A DNA stretch of 64,000 nt from Ardenticatenaceae bacterium (GTDB lineage: Bacteria > Chloroflexota > Anaerolineae > Promineifilales > Promineifilaceae), in assembly GCA_011525915.1 (NCBI GenBank), contig WYBM01000005.1, forward strand, positions 186,001-250,000, in the 5' to 3' direction. Both the position numbers and the translations under genes were made by a program. The notes under the pieces were generated by a model. That model worked only from the letters and a program-made list of their open reading frames with translations. It did not search any database and had not been told where the DNA came from. Shown here piece after piece: positions 56,601 through 62,618 of this stretch (positions are counted from its first letter, which is position 1; the number at the start of each line of letters is the position of its first letter).

Positions 56601-59600
56601 TAAGGACCACCGATCCGCTCAACCGGTTTACCACCTATGCTTACGATGACCTGAACCGGCTCGTCCGGGTGACAGACCCACTAGGCGGCACCTCAACATT
56701 GACCTATGATGCCGTGGGCAACCTCATAGGCCAGCGTGATCCACGAGGGCATGAAACGCATACTTTCTATGATGCTCTCAACCGGCCGATCACCGTCACC
56801 AACCCCCTGAATCACACCACATCGTCAGTTTATGATGCGGTAGGGAATATCCTCAGCGTCACAGATGCTCGTGGGCAGCGTACGGTCATGACCTACGATG
56901 CCCTCAACCGCCTGGTTACCATCACAGACCCCCTGGGTCGGGTGCAGTACTATGCCTATGATGCCGTGGGCAACAACACGGCCGTCACCAACCCCCTCGG
57001 CCAGCAGACCAACTTCGTGTACGATCCACGGGATCGTTTGCAAAGCATCGTGGACCCGCTCAACCGGGTGACAACCTATACTTATGACACCCGGGGCAAT
57101 ACGGTCAGTCAGGTAGATGCCGCAGGCATTACCACTCACTATGCCTATGACCCCTTAAACCGGCTGACACAGGTGACGGAAAACGCGGTCACCGGTGGAC
57201 CCACCAATGCTACCACCAACGTCACCACCCAGTTTAACTATGATCCCGTAGGCAACCTGACGGCCGTGACCAACCCCCTGGGAAACAGCCACGCCTTCAC
57301 CTATGACGCGCTGAACCGCCTGACCAGCAGCCGGGACCCACTCAACTTGGCCACAACCTACCAGTATGACCCGGTGGGCAACCTGGTAAACATGGTAGAT
57401 GCCAACGGCCACACCACCAGCTATCAGCACGACGCACTCAACCGGCCCACCACCATCCTCCGACCAGATGAGCTGGTGCAGTTCACTTATGACCCCGCCG
57501 GTAACCGGCTGAGTATGACAGATGCCAGTGGGCTGACCACGTACAGTTATGATGCCGCCAACCGGCTGACGGCCGTGACCGATGCGCTGGCGCAAACAGT
57601 ACAATACCAATACGATGCGGCCGGCAACCGCATCGGCCTCACCTACCCTGGCAGCGAATCGGTGACATACAGCTATGACGCTGCCAACCAGCTCACCACC
57701 GTGACCGATTGGGCCAACGGCGAAACACATTACACCTATGACAACGCCGGCCGCCTGATTCAGGTGGTGCTGCCGCAGCACATTACCGGCACGTTTGGCT
57801 ACGACAGCGTCAACCAGCTCACCAGTTTGCAATATCAAGGGCCCACAGGCACACTGGCTGCCTACGTCTACAGCTATGACCAGGTGGGCAACCGCCTCCA
57901 GGCTACGGAAACGTTGGCCATCGCCAGCGTCCTGCCAGCGGCTGATTTTTCCGCTGCCCCCCGCAGCGGTGTCGCCCCACTTAGCGTCACCTTCCACAAC
58001 GCCGCCGCCAACGCCACCACCTTCATCTGGAATTTTGGTGATGGTCAGGTGGTGACAACCACCTCAACGCTTTCGCTGACCCATGTTTATACAGCTACCG
58101 GAGCTTACACCGTCACGCTCACGGCCGTGAACGGCAACTACAGCCATACCCAACAGCGGGCCACTTACATTCAGGTTTTGCCCGTTGGCGTCTACCAGGA
58201 AGTGGATGGCCAGGTGGTCATTGATGCTGAACATGCCGCGGCCAACATCCCCCGCCACGGCCAGTCCTGGCTGACCCGCACGGATTTTGCCGGGTACGCC
58301 GGTGAAGGCTATGTGCACCTGCTGCCGGATCAGGGTGTTTTGTATACCCTCCCTCTGACCAATAGTCCTGAATTACAGGTGAGTATCAGCTTCGCCACCC
58401 CTGGCGTTTACACTGTGTGGGTACGCGGTGCGGCCAACAATGCCGGTAGTGACTCACTCTATGTGGGCCTGGCGGGGGACAGTGCTGCCAGCCAGGCGAT
58501 CACCGGCCTGCCGCCTCAGGCGTGGGGCTGGTCGGCCCTCACAGATGCAGGTGGTACGACCACGGCCGTCCCGGCCACACTCACCATTCCCACGCCGGGC
58601 ATTTACACCCTCAACATCTGGGGGCGGGAAGATGGCTTACGCCTGGACCGCATCTTGCTGACACACAATGATGCGTACGTACCCACCGGCACGGGACCGG
58701 CCGAAAGCCCCCGCGCCGGCCTGGACCAGGCGGCGCTTGTTGACCCGGATTCACCGGTAACCTCCTGGTTTGTGGTCACACCACCAAACCCGGCAGCCGC
58801 CCAGGCAGCCCATAACCGGGATTTGCTGGCGGCTAACCTGTTGAGCGCCCCGGGCATGTTGATGATGGGGCCGCTGGCAATGTTAACGGCACTGAATGAA
58901 CGCCACCGCCAGCGTCGCCGGGTCCAGGTAGTCACGAGCGTATTAGCGGTACTGATGCTGCTGGGGGTGGGCTGGGCATTGGCCCACGGCGCCGCCGCCG
59001 GCCCAGGGGCCACGCTTGACCTGCCTGGGGGCAGCTTCCTGAACCCTTTCCGCAGCACCCCGGCCACATCAGAAACACATGAAACCCTGGTGACACTGGC
59101 GCAGCGGAGCACCACCACCACCATCACCTACACCTATGATCCGTTGTACCGGCTGACAGCCGCAGCGTATGACAGCGGTGCAACCTTTGCCTACAACTAT
59201 GATGCCGCCGGGAACCGGGTGAGCGCCAGCGCCAATGGTGCAGCCACCACCTACACCTATGATGCTGCCAACCGATTGGTGCAGGTGAACGGCCAGGCAT
59301 ACAGCTACGACAACAGCGGCAACCTGCTGTCTGACGGCCAGGCCACTTATGCCTATGACACTGCCAACCGGCTCACGGCCGTCAGTGACGGCACAACCAG
59401 TGTCAGTTACACCTACAACGGTGATGGCGTGCGCCTGTCACAAACCAGAAACGGCGTGCGCACCGATTACGTGCAAGATGTGGCCCGCCCCCTGCCTCAA
59501 GTGTTGGCGGCGCGGCAGGGCAGCGCTGTCTCTCGTTACCTGCATGGGCTAGGGCTGCTGGGCGAACAGACGGGCACCGCCACCTGGCAGTACCATTTGC

Positions 59601-61357
59601 CAGACGCGCTTGGTTCGGTGCGTCAGATCGCCAATATGGATGGCCAGATCATCCTGAAACAGGATTTCGACCCCTTTGGTGGCCTGCTGACCCGGCATGG
59701 CAGCGCCGGTACGGCTTATGGCTTTACCGGGGAAGAGCAAGATCCCCTCCTGGGACTGCTTTACCTGCGGGCCCGCACTTACCAGCCAGGTACGGGCCGG
59801 TTCTTACAGCAAGATACGGTTCTGGGCAGCCCGGCCCAGCCACGTACCCTGCACCGTTATGCCTATGCCTTTAACAACCCGCTCTCTTATACTGACCCCA
59901 GCGGCCAGATGCCGGCCATAAGTGAGGGTTCGGCACCGCGCAGCAGCCGCTCTGGCATGGGGTCGATGGGGCAGGGTGCGGCCACGGCCGTGGCCAGCGC
60001 CAGCCCGGCGCGCTCGGTGAACGGCCGTCTGGCCCAGACCAACCCGGGCACAACCGCCGGCAGCAGCGGCCACGGCCCCAACTGGTGCCAGTTGCAAAAG
60101 ATCCTGCCCGCGGCGGTGGTTGACCTGGCAAACGAACTGGTTGACCTGACCATAAATCTGGCGGAACTGACGGGTGACCTGGCCACCTATTTCTTGGTAG
60201 ACCAGGACCCCACGCATCTGGCACATGCCTGGAACAGGCTGCAAGATGTGGGCGGGAACGTGGTCAACATTGTCAACAATCCTATAGTGCAGGTAACCAT
60301 CCAACTTGGTCTGGAAATAGCCCTGTTAATGACCCCCACCGGCGCCACCCTGCTCATGGCGGCTGATATTTACTCGCTGGCTACCGGCATAGATATCCGG
60401 ACGGGTAAACCAATGAGCAATGAAGAGAAAATGTTCACGGCGCTCACCCTGCTGCCCGATGTGTTCGACGCCATAGATGATATTGCCGATGCTGCCAGCA
60501 GCAGTTCCTTACGCCGCCTGGATGATATAGACGCCCATGACGCCAGGCACCTGAGCGATGACGCTGCCGAGGCGTTTGACGAAGCCGGTGACGCTGCCCG
60601 CCATCTTGACGAGGTTGATGAGGTGGGGGATGCGGCCTATGATATGCGCCGGGCGGCCAAGAGCCCTGATGAGCTCATTCATGGCGCGGGCACACCAAAT
60701 GCCCATACCCCAGACGCCGCCGCTCCGGCTATACGTGCAGGTAATGATGACATCTCCCTGCCATCCCGCGCCATACACAGTTCCAATACCCATGCTAAGG
60801 TCTGGACCAATGGCGGTATGACAGTTGCGGATGTTGATCATCACTGGGCAGCACTTCCCGAAAACATCAGAATTCATGCCAAACGGGCCATTGAAAGGGG
60901 CGACATTACCACACATGTCCAAATGAATGCTGTAGACCAGGTTTATAGGCAGGCCAGGTCAGGCAAACCTGTGGCTCTGGGAAACTTTGAAGATTTGTTT
61001 GACAAACAGGGGAACCTTCTGAGGGACTTGGATGGATACCAGGTATTGCAGTTACCGGAAGAAGCGTATACGTGGGTTGCTAATTATGCTTATGTCCAGG
61101 GCGCACTTGAACGTACAGACACCATCCTCATTCGCTCTAATCCGGCTGCAAGGGCTACCCATAGGAGTGCAAAGCCTGAACCTTCGTTTTTTGGAGGAAC
61201 GCGTTTTACATCTTATGAATTTAATCAGATCCAGCAACAGGGTTGGAACTTCTACCAGATAGGTAATGGGGAATGGGCAGCCACTTCCTTTTACAATGAG
61301 GCATTCGAGCAAACCACTCCCGCTGTGACAGAACCCTGGCCGGGCACATGGCCGTAG
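44660..61357 (+). CDS. Giant secreted RHS/YD-repeat protein, 5,565 residues
   Basis: A signal or anchor (about 22-45) is followed by an Ig-like domain (about 100-190), three Gly-rich beta-helix-like blocks (about 190-1090; G-S-G-G-S-G-G then G-G-R-I-A-L-Y), four Big_1/invasin-type Ig domains (about 1090-1480), a DUF11 domain (about 1500-1620), further beta domains and a DUF6531 start (about 2695-2760). A long YD block (about 2830-4430) follows, then a PKD domain (about 4430-4505), a carbohydrate-binding-like domain (about 4510-4675), a membrane helical hairpin (about 4725-4780), a second short YD block, and an RHS core (about 4955-5075) ending Y-T-D-P-S-G. The last 480 residues look like a variable tip, not recognised. 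The start is ATG at 44660 after AGGACGGA; a TTG at 44630 is unlikely. Confidence 0.88.
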   Translation: MNQHTKLITTPLAHQRNWQKVSAVLTTVFMSSLMLFALLIFAAGQTAVVRAEESAPNPLPAHPKHPLHSENHFLPERQVFTPAAHPAASGNRLILDPSIVLEAPSTGQLYTPATVTVTVYDGDGNVATGYVGQVQFTASDPQATLPANYTFTAGDNGRHTFTNGFIWRTPGPQTLTVTDVLTPALTAATPFTLSADVIINQNTTWNETSVTVGHLVITNNAQLLLAKPITMTANNITIHTTGRLSADSQGFPQNSGPGTPTNVEYGAAHGGFGYGRQATPYGNLYHPLTQGSGGRAGYVSGGSGGGVIHLIVTDTLTLHGLLSANGLNGLDAPSSVYSRNGGSGGSGGSVWIEAGTVTGTGTIQANGGRGGYGTGFRRRYHSGSGSGGRIALYALADTFSQRADALQARGGDNDKDGGAGTIYLNTITAPHELRVDNISRTTGPEAVLLPGAYEFNAIRLTAQGHLRMLGTTSVITLSDNTIVGDGTANFEQEGLLQAPSQFTLQGVNLYVWGQLAGPTVITTTNSGSLHLYADRTPGGVYTYTAVTVGQNTSLVLHPAITNNGVYTDDYGVHLRLNTLTIAGTVSADYMGYNEEQGPGASTSPTNGAAHGGYGYGGGATPYGDPYHPTLLGSGGGSISIPAGRGGGAVHLVVDDTLTLNGTLSANGQRGTDGPDDNYIQDAGSGGSGGAIWIETNVMTGTGLIQANGGAGGGDPRWCGSGRCTVFSASGAGGRIALYATADHFSSRPNALQAWGGDNPQDGGPGTIYLHTNAAPHELRVGNNGRTTGPAAFLPADTYAFDTLSLTQNGHLEVAGALTLAATAGDNSSTLTVQGLLTATAVPVLQNINITAHDQLLVANPLQIDGVTVNVPGNLVGADDIVITGNGRLHLYAQSYAAGTATFDQINIPAGTLTLAGNEVNGTGFTLRATDITIAAASALDANGQGYRLNEGAGAHANGASHGGIGGGGLPPYGSAYEPVTLGSSGNDGRGGGAIRLIVAHTLWLDGALRANGIADGSGGSLWVQTDVLTGMGIMSAVGGSQSGGGGRIAVEAIDLTGYGGDYNVAFGGGTCPPTSNCQGTIFLDTVDPLASTVAAAPPQILADGQATGTITVTLLAAAGLPVSNREVELQVTPGTDMALNGQPASDFVLVGTTDANGQVTAVISGTALGLKTISARTRDGELLHQTATILLTTGPADPGVSQLAVNKTRVAADGQDAAIIIATLLDSQAHPLSSKQVYIQVTGTAMTLTQEATITNDQGQVTATVRAMAMQSVTVSAYNQTDGFTLSQTQTITFTPAPVVAANSQFTITPTANVAADNAHPVTITAVLRDALQRPLANRPITLLVSGSGYQISPAPTQHTDAQGNITFYVTASQAGSKQLSLRDVTGNVVVPIGSVGFIAANVHPNQSDLSVLGASTAAADGQHAITFLITVRDGSNNPVAGATAVLTGSHSLHFIQPIGPTNSSGQTIGRATSTTAGQFVVQALVNGVLIADTAIATFMGPDLAISKSGPTAVTAGYPIHYNITVANQGYLAAIDVIITDTLPFQTSFITQTSPYAYTQSGQTIVWHLGDLPAGQSVSWNLDALLAAEAVIGSQKVNTVRATATEAEVTTANNHHSVTTLVETPQPRLRVTPLYPTLVTPQGGSQSLTITVRNEGTAPLTGAALQPPAFLPWVTLSQANLGDLQPGEAVTVTLIANAAALTQAGHYRDVVRVTSSNAGYKDVYLDVHVRSPLRDLHLSLINNVGGVVANGRVILTEPIYVETQGVPGSTTYYHEAFTDENGEATFFFLETDKAYNFSISAPNHQSQSGSVTLAAGAGTQAWGVTLNGRPGLAVMPESLAFDTVRGSLAQKVLTIRNTGVVTLTGISLTAEGIPFLFLGQPPVGTAVPPGATIQVSVNVAPTLTETADIYNGIVHVTAVSGQAASVPVTVKLPAPAARTLCLTIKTESGQPVTNALVQLNDMEGQIVVSGGVTETIQQLYTLSSDEDGPGYACFSNLAPGAYQAQVIRGVIRLGEETLEVVPGEGTQEETIIVDEPSVTANWSVVRDPFDDVYTTTLTLTFIPHEPPQLALSPTSINLCNGNGMTTQTIYIHNFYPVTLTQAAVTMNTAGNVTASLRRADGTESSQGHLNIGTIPPNADVALELTAAVNTQACQEGEDGRIHITLKAEHGHYAPTSWYNLFGEPQTLPLEPATIPLKLINDGFPESSNLNGIPPTMENITLTPPQSLTWLDVSTTTIAAIPVGGEVGFDLVVTPPQWLPIGFYYDYILINATNGITAFIGIEAEMTGQGLRINTQLVTPLSQGGTPPPPTPDQQQPPDWTRLLNSLNPNALNDTDTIVNSWDIAVGCFCTANEGWQRLGNQLIYSQRGSHPGGNITISPAPAEFKDNLVILQLQQKYSLEREAFTANLNLGNALNQSLTDLEVEILFTNAQGEPVSMRLPGGILSATGTFTPVTPLTSVVPLPIGSLFGQQFPSWGQNYPPNFIVIPESPTALPDLPGGQDYAASWTFIPDAMGLTAPAAFKVQAIIRYKLNGQDKVLETEKATITIQPQPRIIIDYFVPNYVLGGQTFDWIVVATNVGYGTAHNFRVETPQPKILKQSERYPTDFTLIGPSTLNFGNLAPGQQVQGVWRIKPSRDGSFVSWSAKCGHQNYKGVELPPLVHCQPRMHMIDTSYLAEAQQWGKGDSCMAGKFQGFDSDPVNTFSGNFTYSTVDLTIPTWSMPLQWERSYNSQDAEDGPLGPGWTHNYNLDLRYESFIGMRRYWQNQGLRPQGVDLVTGQQSYFIARLPHGSQVYFEVSTDGTTITPFPGVRAQLTRSFDTYRLTYACDDTVYIFNAQQKLAAIEDVNGNRTTLDYDISGNLIQVTDPSSRTLSFAYDANGHITQMTDPLGRTAVYTYTAGYLTAVADFNGHTTHYTYTPPSERPGQLATITDANGHTEVTNQYDTARRVAWQEDALGYRTTFVYSVNPETGGRVTQMTDPYGNTSADSYNHEGLLIQREDALGFSEQYAYDEHYNMLRQTDKNGRTTLYEWDECHCNITLLVDPMGNNTVMAYNSQKQPVSITNERGHVTTMTYDSHNNLLTVTNPAGGVKSMTYGPHGEKLSETDENDHTTQYGYDLYGNQTVITDALGHVTTMTYDLAGRLLRHTDPRGYATIYTYDNADNLLSMTNPLSGTTAFAYDPQGNRVQSIDALGRVTTFAFDARDQLVQTVNPAGGVQTFAYDALGHIVAKTDAHSRTTTYQFNGLTQITTNPLSGTVRTVTDALGNPISETDANGNVTHYVYDDNGRLVTTIYPDGSTMQNLYDEADNLRQVTDGEGRAVTYVYDNLGRVITETNPAGGQTIYTYDATGNKTGVRDAAGRWTLYAYDALNRPVQITDPAGGTITITYDAAGNRTAVANANDHTTTFTYDPLNRPLQVTDPLNGVTSYLYDAVGNRILIIDPLGRATAVAYDELNQPITLTNPANGVVSRAYDLMGNLVQITDEEGRQTTMNYDALNRVINITDAAGGQTTYLYDANGNVLAETNPAGQTTTYAYDELNQLITVTDPLSGTAVYTYDRVGNVLTVTDANGRVTDYAYDSLDRLVQLTDPLVYTRAYTYDPVGNVLAAADAEGGTTHYTYDALNRPLTRVDASGGTTTYVYDALNNLLHHTDAEGRATTYAYDALNRQVSLTDPLNQTTSYGYDAVGNLVRLTEANDAATTFAYDPLNQLITATNPLGHTAVYTYSPAGNLVAEMNPLGQITHYVYDDLNRQVQMVDSLGQVTTYTYDPLSNPIRVTDPLSRTTLFVYDPLNRLAQQIDALGGITTYTYDAAGNQTARTDANGRTVHYAYDALNRLVTLVDPLGQMTHLAYDGRGNQISLTDPLSRTARYAYDALSRLVTITDTTGAQATYTYDRVGNNTAVTDSAGHTTTVRYDALNRPVQTRNPLSGTTSVAYDAVGNPVNRTDAAGRTITYTYDALSRLIVATDPLQNNTIYTYDALGNLVRTTDPLNRFTTYAYDDLNRLVRVTDPLGGTSTLTYDAVGNLIGQRDPRGHETHTFYDALNRPITVTNPLNHTTSSVYDAVGNILSVTDARGQRTVMTYDALNRLVTITDPLGRVQYYAYDAVGNNTAVTNPLGQQTNFVYDPRDRLQSIVDPLNRVTTYTYDTRGNTVSQVDAAGITTHYAYDPLNRLTQVTENAVTGGPTNATTNVTTQFNYDPVGNLTAVTNPLGNSHAFTYDALNRLTSSRDPLNLATTYQYDPVGNLVNMVDANGHTTSYQHDALNRPTTILRPDELVQFTYDPAGNRLSMTDASGLTTYSYDAANRLTAVTDALAQTVQYQYDAAGNRIGLTYPGSESVTYSYDAANQLTTVTDWANGETHYTYDNAGRLIQVVLPQHITGTFGYDSVNQLTSLQYQGPTGTLAAYVYSYDQVGNRLQATETLAIASVLPAADFSAAPRSGVAPLSVTFHNAAANATTFIWNFGDGQVVTTTSTLSLTHVYTATGAYTVTLTAVNGNYSHTQQRATYIQVLPVGVYQEVDGQVVIDAEHAAANIPRHGQSWLTRTDFAGYAGEGYVHLLPDQGVLYTLPLTNSPELQVSISFATPGVYTVWVRGAANNAGSDSLYVGLAGDSAASQAITGLPPQAWGWSALTDAGGTTTAVPATLTIPTPGIYTLNIWGREDGLRLDRILLTHNDAYVPTGTGPAESPRAGLDQAALVDPDSPVTSWFVVTPPNPAAAQAAHNRDLLAANLLSAPGMLMMGPLAMLTALNERHRQRRRVQVVTSVLAVLMLLGVGWALAHGAAAGPGATLDLPGGSFLNPFRSTPATSETHETLVTLAQRSTTTTITYTYDPLYRLTAAAYDSGATFAYNYDAAGNRVSASANGAATTYTYDAANRLVQVNGQAYSYDNSGNLLSDGQATYAYDTANRLTAVSDGTTSVSYTYNGDGVRLSQTRNGVRTDYVQDVARPLPQVLAARQGSAVSRYLHGLGLLGEQTGTATWQYHLPDALGSVRQIANMDGQIILKQDFDPFGGLLTRHGSAGTAYGFTGEEQDPLLGLLYLRARTYQPGTGRFLQQDTVLGSPAQPRTLHRYAYAFNNPLSYTDPSGQMPAISEGSAPRSSRSGMGSMGQGAATAVASASPARSVNGRLAQTNPGTTAGSSGHGPNWCQLQKILPAAVVDLANELVDLTINLAELTGDLATYFLVDQDPTHLAHAWNRLQDVGGNVVNIVNNPIVQVTIQLGLEIALLMTPTGATLLMAADIYSLATGIDIRTGKPMSNEEKMFTALTLLPDVFDAIDDIADAASSSSLRRLDDIDAHDARHLSDDAAEAFDEAGDAARHLDEVDEVGDAAYDMRRAAKSPDELIHGAGTPNAHTPDAAAPAIRAGNDDISLPSRAIHSSNTHAKVWTNGGMTVADVDHHWAALPENIRIHAKRAIERGDITTHVQMNAVDQVYRQARSGKPVALGNFEDLFDKQGNLLRDLDGYQVLQLPEEAYTWVANYAYVQGALERTDTILIRSNPAARATHRSAKPEPSFFGGTRFTSYEFNQIQQQGWNFYQIGNGEWAATSFYNEAFEQTTPAVTEPWPGTWP
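53150..57940 (+). repeat. Tandem RHS/YD repeat array within the giant gene
   Basis: About 75 units of roughly 60-63 bp encode the pattern Y-D-x-x-G/N-R-x-x-x-x-T-D-P-x-G-x-x-T-x-Y. Near-identical stretches (for example TATGATGCCCTCAACCG) recur dozens of times, so the array is prone to recombination and to assembly collapse. Long open frames on the opposite strand here are a by-product of this codon pattern. Confidence 0.9.
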
Positions 61358-61401
61358 GGCCTATCATAGGCGGTGCTTCAGTGCACCTGAGAAGATGAAA
61401 A

Positions 61402-61439
61402 AGTTCCCTTGAGAACTTTTGAAAGTTCTCAAGGGAACT
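61402..61439. terminator. Perfect 18-bp hairpin downstream of the RHS gene
   Basis: Bases 61402-61419 and 61422-61439 are exact reverse complements around a 2-nt spacer, 45 bp after the RHS stop; the left arm starts AGTTCCCTTGAG. A third partial copy of the right arm (TTCTCAAGGGAACC) lies at 61448-61461. The T-rich stretch after it is interrupted, so termination is likely but not textbook; it could also be a mobile intergenic hairpin. Confidence 0.55.
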
Positions 61440-61488
61440 CTTCGGTTTTCTCAAGGGAACCCGGGTGGTTCCAGATAACGGCTAGTAC

Positions 61489-61580
61489 CAGTAACCAGAA
61501 GTCCATCGTCAGTTTTCAGTAGACTATTGTCAGAGGCAAACCAGCACTGAAAACTGTACACTGATGACTAAAACCTGATA
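61489..61580. repeat. Seven-base-phased CAGT/ACTG inverted array
   Basis: From 61489 the sequence reads in 7-nt steps CAGTAAC, CAGAAGT, CCATCGT, CAGTTTT, CAGTAGA. From 61546 the complementary form runs ACTGAAA, ACTGTAC, ACTGATG, ACTAAAA, CCTGATA. The two halves give an 11-bp perfect inverted repeat, CAGTTTTCAGT (61510-61520) with ACTGAAAACTG (61546-61556). The same heptamer family occurs at 27859-27886. Confidence 0.7.
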
Positions 61581-61584
61581 CCAG

Positions 61585-61971
61585 CTACGGCCGTAACACA
61601 AACCCCACCTCGGTTTTGGGGTCCGTGGCCCAGGCCACGTCTATTTGGGCCTGTACTTTCCAGACGGTACTTACATAATGTCCTTCATAGCTCCAGGGCT
61701 GGTAGGGCACCACAAACTCAAAGTCAAATGAGCGGGGCATCCCCCCAGACAACGTGCCCTGAAACAAGTCTTGCTCGGCCACATTCTGCGAATAAGGTGT
61801 ACCCCGGCCAGCCGTATGCCACTGCAGCCGTAGATAAAGGTGTTTACAGTTCACATCCCCGTCCGGGTACACCGTCAATGAACCTTTGAGTACGTCGCCG
61901 GGTGCATATTGTTGGAATGTATACCCGGTTTTACCCCCCTGCAACGTCAGGTCAAAGTCTACTTTTGCCAT
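61585..61971 (-). CDS. Small arrestin-like beta-sandwich protein, unknown function
   Basis: Soluble protein of 128 residues, not assigned to a family with certainty. The pattern Y-A-P-G-D-V-L-K-G-S-L-T-V-Y-P with C-K-H-L-Y-L-R-L-Q-W-H-T and a closing V-P-Y-Q-P-W-S-Y-E-G-H-Y-V-S-T-V-W resembles arrestin-N or SpoOM-like beta sandwiches: a turn of G-x-x-x-x-G, then paired strands. It overlaps the upstream membrane protein gene by 20 bp and is the last gene of a minus-strand run of three, so the two products may interact. Its 3' end abuts the heptamer array. Confidence 0.6.
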   Translation of the reverse strand: MAKVDFDLTLQGGKTGYTFQQYAPGDVLKGSLTVYPDGDVNCKHLYLRLQWHTAGRGTPYSQNVAEQDLFQGTLSGGMPRSFDFEFVVPYQPWSYEGHYVSTVWKVQAQIDVAWATDPKTEVGFVLRP

Positions 61972-62593
61972 GGCTGTCTTCCTTTACCGCTAATTCCGGC
62001 AGCACTGTCAACTCATATTCATCCACATAATCTGGCAGCTTGGGCACCGCCGCCTCCACACGCACAAACCATTGCAGTTGGTTGCGCCGCACGTTTAATG
62101 TATGCATGCCATCTGCTGGAATTTGCATGGTATATGCTTCCTGCAGGGAGTGCCCGGCACGATAGTGACCGCCCGGCAGTTCGTAATGCTCCACAACCTC
62201 ATTGTGCGTCACGGTGCGTGTGTCCGTGCCCTGCTGGTAGGTAGCCGTTTCGCGGAAAACGAGCTGCACCTGGATTTTGTCAAGCTGGACGTCACGTTTA
62301 AAGGTGTGCATCAGTGTGAGCGAAAACGTTTCACCCACACACAAGGTGGTGTTGGAGATTAGCACCTCAGGCCGGCCCAGGCGAGCCCGGCTGTAATAGA
62401 CACTGCTGGCATACCCCAGCATCAATAAACCTGGCACCATAAAAAGGCAGCCAAATAAAATGGCCAGCGGTTCCTGACTAAGCAGGCCCGGCACAAAGGA
62501 GGTAAGGGAACAAAGCGTCCAGAATGCGCCAAAAAACGCTAAAAAGAGAATACCGTTGCGGCTGTTGAGCCTGAAAGTTTGTGACTTTTGCAT
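61952..62593 (-). CDS. Membrane protein with arrestin-like domain, unknown function
   Basis: Protein of 213 residues with two N-terminal transmembrane helices (about 14-34 and 42-62) and a beta-rich soluble domain (about 70-200; V-G-E-T-F-S-L-T-L-M-H, L-D-K-I-Q-V-Q-L-V-F-R-E, Y-E-L-P-G-G). The domain again suggests an arrestin-like sandwich, as in the shorter protein encoded downstream with which it overlaps by 20 bp. Not otherwise recognised. It follows the HDAC-family gene by 15 bp, so the three genes look like one operon. No Shine-Dalgarno sequence is evident before the ATG at 62593, in keeping with translation coupled to the gene before it. Confidence 0.65.
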   Translation of the reverse strand: MQKSQTFRLNSRNGILFLAFFGAFWTLCSLTSFVPGLLSQEPLAILFGCLFMVPGLLMLGYASSVYYSRARLGRPEVLISNTTLCVGETFSLTLMHTFKRDVQLDKIQVQLVFRETATYQQGTDTRTVTHNEVVEHYELPGGHYRAGHSLQEAYTMQIPADGMHTLNVRRNQLQWFVRVEAAVPKLPDYVDEYELTVLPELAVKEDSHGKSRL

Positions 62594-62594
62594 A

Positions 62595-62618
62595 GGTCAA
62601 CCGGCCGGTCAACCGGCC
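62595..62618. repeat. 12-bp tandem duplication at a gene junction
   Basis: GGTCAACCGGCC occurs twice in a row (62595-62606 and 62607-62618). The second copy holds the stop codon of the HDAC-family gene, and the first fills the spacer to the next gene. Confidence 0.8.

Noticed and set aside
53150-57940. CRISPR-like direct repeats
   Set aside because: The repeats are in frame, vary at third positions and encode the RHS/YD motif, with no unique spacers of constant length.
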